Shown here one piece after another: positions 63,514 through 64,000 of a stretch of 64,000 nt of DNA. The stretch covers positions 62,001-126,000 of the forward strand of contig CAKPZJ010000003.1 in assembly GCA_934204655.1 (NCBI GenBank), in the 5' to 3' direction. Within the stretch, counting starts at the first letter, position 1, and each line of letters opens with the position of its first letter. The position numbers and the translations under genes are program-made. Under the pieces are notes generated by a model. The model searched no databases, was not told the origin of the DNA, and worked only from the letters and a program-made list of their open reading frames with translations. The DNA comes from an uncultured Prevotella sp. GTDB lineage: Bacteria > Bacteroidota > Bacteroidia > Bacteroidales > Bacteroidaceae.

Positions 63514-63545
63514 CAAAAGTAAACAATTACCACGAATAGGCCAAA
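63514..63545 (-). promoter_or_regulatory. Consensus promoter for the M48-MaoC genes
   Basis: Minus strand TTTG (63542-63545), 20-nt spacer, TACTTTTG (63514-63521); leader about 20 bases. Confidence 0.8.
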
Positions 63546-63624
63546 CATTTTTATCATTTTCGTAGCCGAGCTGGCTCCGGTGACAATACGGACAACTCCA
63601 GGAACTGCGGGAGCCATCCTCATA

Positions 63625-63724
63625 GAAAGAGAAAAGGAGAGAACCGACCGCCTGTCTGTCTCTCCAATTCCATTATTATACAAAACATCATGATCACTCA
63701 GTGAATAATCAACAAACTTTCATC
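63625..63724 (-). ncRNA. Candidate small RNA (about 100 nt)
   Basis: A minus-strand TACCTTTG box (63731-63738), with weak ATTG -33 (63759-63762, 20-nt spacer), is followed about 100 bases later by a good intrinsic terminator. No clear coding frame fills it. It may equally be the 3' untranslated part of the neighbouring gene. Confidence 0.35.
63636..63665 (-). terminator. Terminator (minus strand) in the right-hand gap
   Basis: GGAGAGA (63636-63642) pairs with TCTCTCC (63659-63665); on the minus strand the hairpin is followed by TTTTCTCTTTC. It could end the right-edge gene or a short transcript from the box at 63731. Confidence 0.7.
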
Positions 63725-63730
63725 TGGGTG

Positions 63731-63762
63731 CAAAGGTACACCATTAGGGCCGATGTCGCAAT
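63731..63762 (-). promoter_or_regulatory. Candidate promoter for the short transcript
   Basis: ATTG (63759-63762), 20 nt, TACCTTTG (63731-63738) on the minus strand. The -7 is perfect; the -33 has one mismatch. Confidence 0.5.
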
Positions 63763-63779
63763 ACCTATTTTTGATGAAT

Positions 63780-64000
63780 TTAGTACCTTATCAGCTGTGA
63801 ACCTGTGCTTTCGTGGGTACCCGTGGTTACCTGGACGGCATATACACCGTGAGCCAGAGCTGGCAGCGCCACCCTGTACTCGCTGCGACCTCCCGGACAG
63901 GTACCACGGTACACTACCCCACCGCCTACGCTATAGACCGACACCGTAAAGCCACGCCGAGGTGCCTGGTCGAAGCGCACGGCCACGCCCCCGTTAACCG
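63780..64000 (-). CDS. C-terminal end of a probable T9SS-sorted protein
   Basis: Partial: the frame is open at the window edge and stops at 63780, giving the last about 73 residues. The end reads VSVYSVGGGVVYRGT ... LPALAHGVYAVQVTTG ... SQLIRY, which fits the pattern of type IX secretion C-terminal sorting domains (VYDxxGxxVY ... LPxGIYIVxV). The rest of the protein lies outside, so its function is unknown. Confidence 0.65.
   Translation of the reverse strand, partial: VNGGVAVRFDQAPRRGFTVSVYSVGGGVVYRGTCPGGRSEYRVALPALAHGVYAVQVTTGTHESTGSQLIRY

Noticed and set aside
63498..63683. 61-codon frame on the minus strand
   Set aside because: It spans the M48 promoter and the terminator hairpin and has no homology that I recognise.

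Overview
The window looks like a chromosomal segment of a GC-rich member of Bacteroidota (order Bacteroidales), most likely Prevotellaceae. Evidence: several promoters match the Bacteroidetes sigma-ABfr form (TTTG, 19-20 nt, TAnnTTTG). Starts are preceded by A/T-rich leaders, mostly without obvious Shine-Dalgarno sequences. Bacteroidales-type families are present: DUF5020, DUF5112/5113-like sensor kinase, RprX/RprY, an OmpA porin, a TonB-dependent receptor and a probable T9SS-type C-terminal domain. Genus assignment is inference. No rRNA, tRNA, CRISPR array, phage or insertion sequence was recognised.

Layout. 1-4.1 kb: end of an S9 peptidase, an MFS transporter and a DASS/SLC13 carrier. 4.1-6 kb (minus): secreted EEP-family phosphatase/nuclease and type II pantothenate kinase. 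6.3-9 kb: B3/B4-domain protein and a divergent NAD-dependent DNA ligase. 9-13 kb: DUF5020 protein, trmD and a GH89 alpha-N-acetylglucosaminidase. 13-20 kb (minus): kdgK and eda (2-keto-3-deoxygluconate catabolism), then a 1181-residue double-module sensor kinase, its response regulator and a small membrane protein. 20-24.5 kb (plus): LacI regulator, NhaC antiporter, an unknown protein and a lactonase. 24.6-29.5 kb (minus): aconitase, isocitrate dehydrogenase and citrate synthase, the oxidative arm from oxaloacetate to 2-oxoglutarate.

30-32 kb (plus): TetR regulator, fabG and an RluA-type pseudouridine synthase. 32.4-36.2 kb (minus): TonB receptor and MATE exporter. 36.4-40.1 kb (minus): metA (predicted acetyltransferase type), U32 peptidase and a zinc-ribbon membrane lipoprotein, overlapping as an operon. 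40.2-46.2 kb (minus): M13 peptidase, ABC-F ATPase, purine nucleoside phosphorylase and patatin. 46.7-53.1 kb (plus): aminopeptidase P, secreted C1 peptidase, recJ and recQ. 53.2-64 kb (minus): acyl-ACP thioesterase, OmpA, secreted DNA/RNA endonuclease, GH3 glucosidase, rprY/rprX, MaoC hydratase, M48 lipoprotein protease and the end of a probable T9SS cargo protein.

The genes are mostly ordinary. The most unusual material is intergenic: three loci (2.4, 32.2 and 46.4 kb) carry degenerate arrays with an exact 21-nt period. The loci at 2.4 and 32.2 kb share sequence, and the 46.4 kb array lies inside a pair of inverted TTTTTACC-rich sequences. There is also a 64-bp-period structured repeat at 36.3 kb and a 27-bp exact repeat at 29.8 and 45.3 kb.
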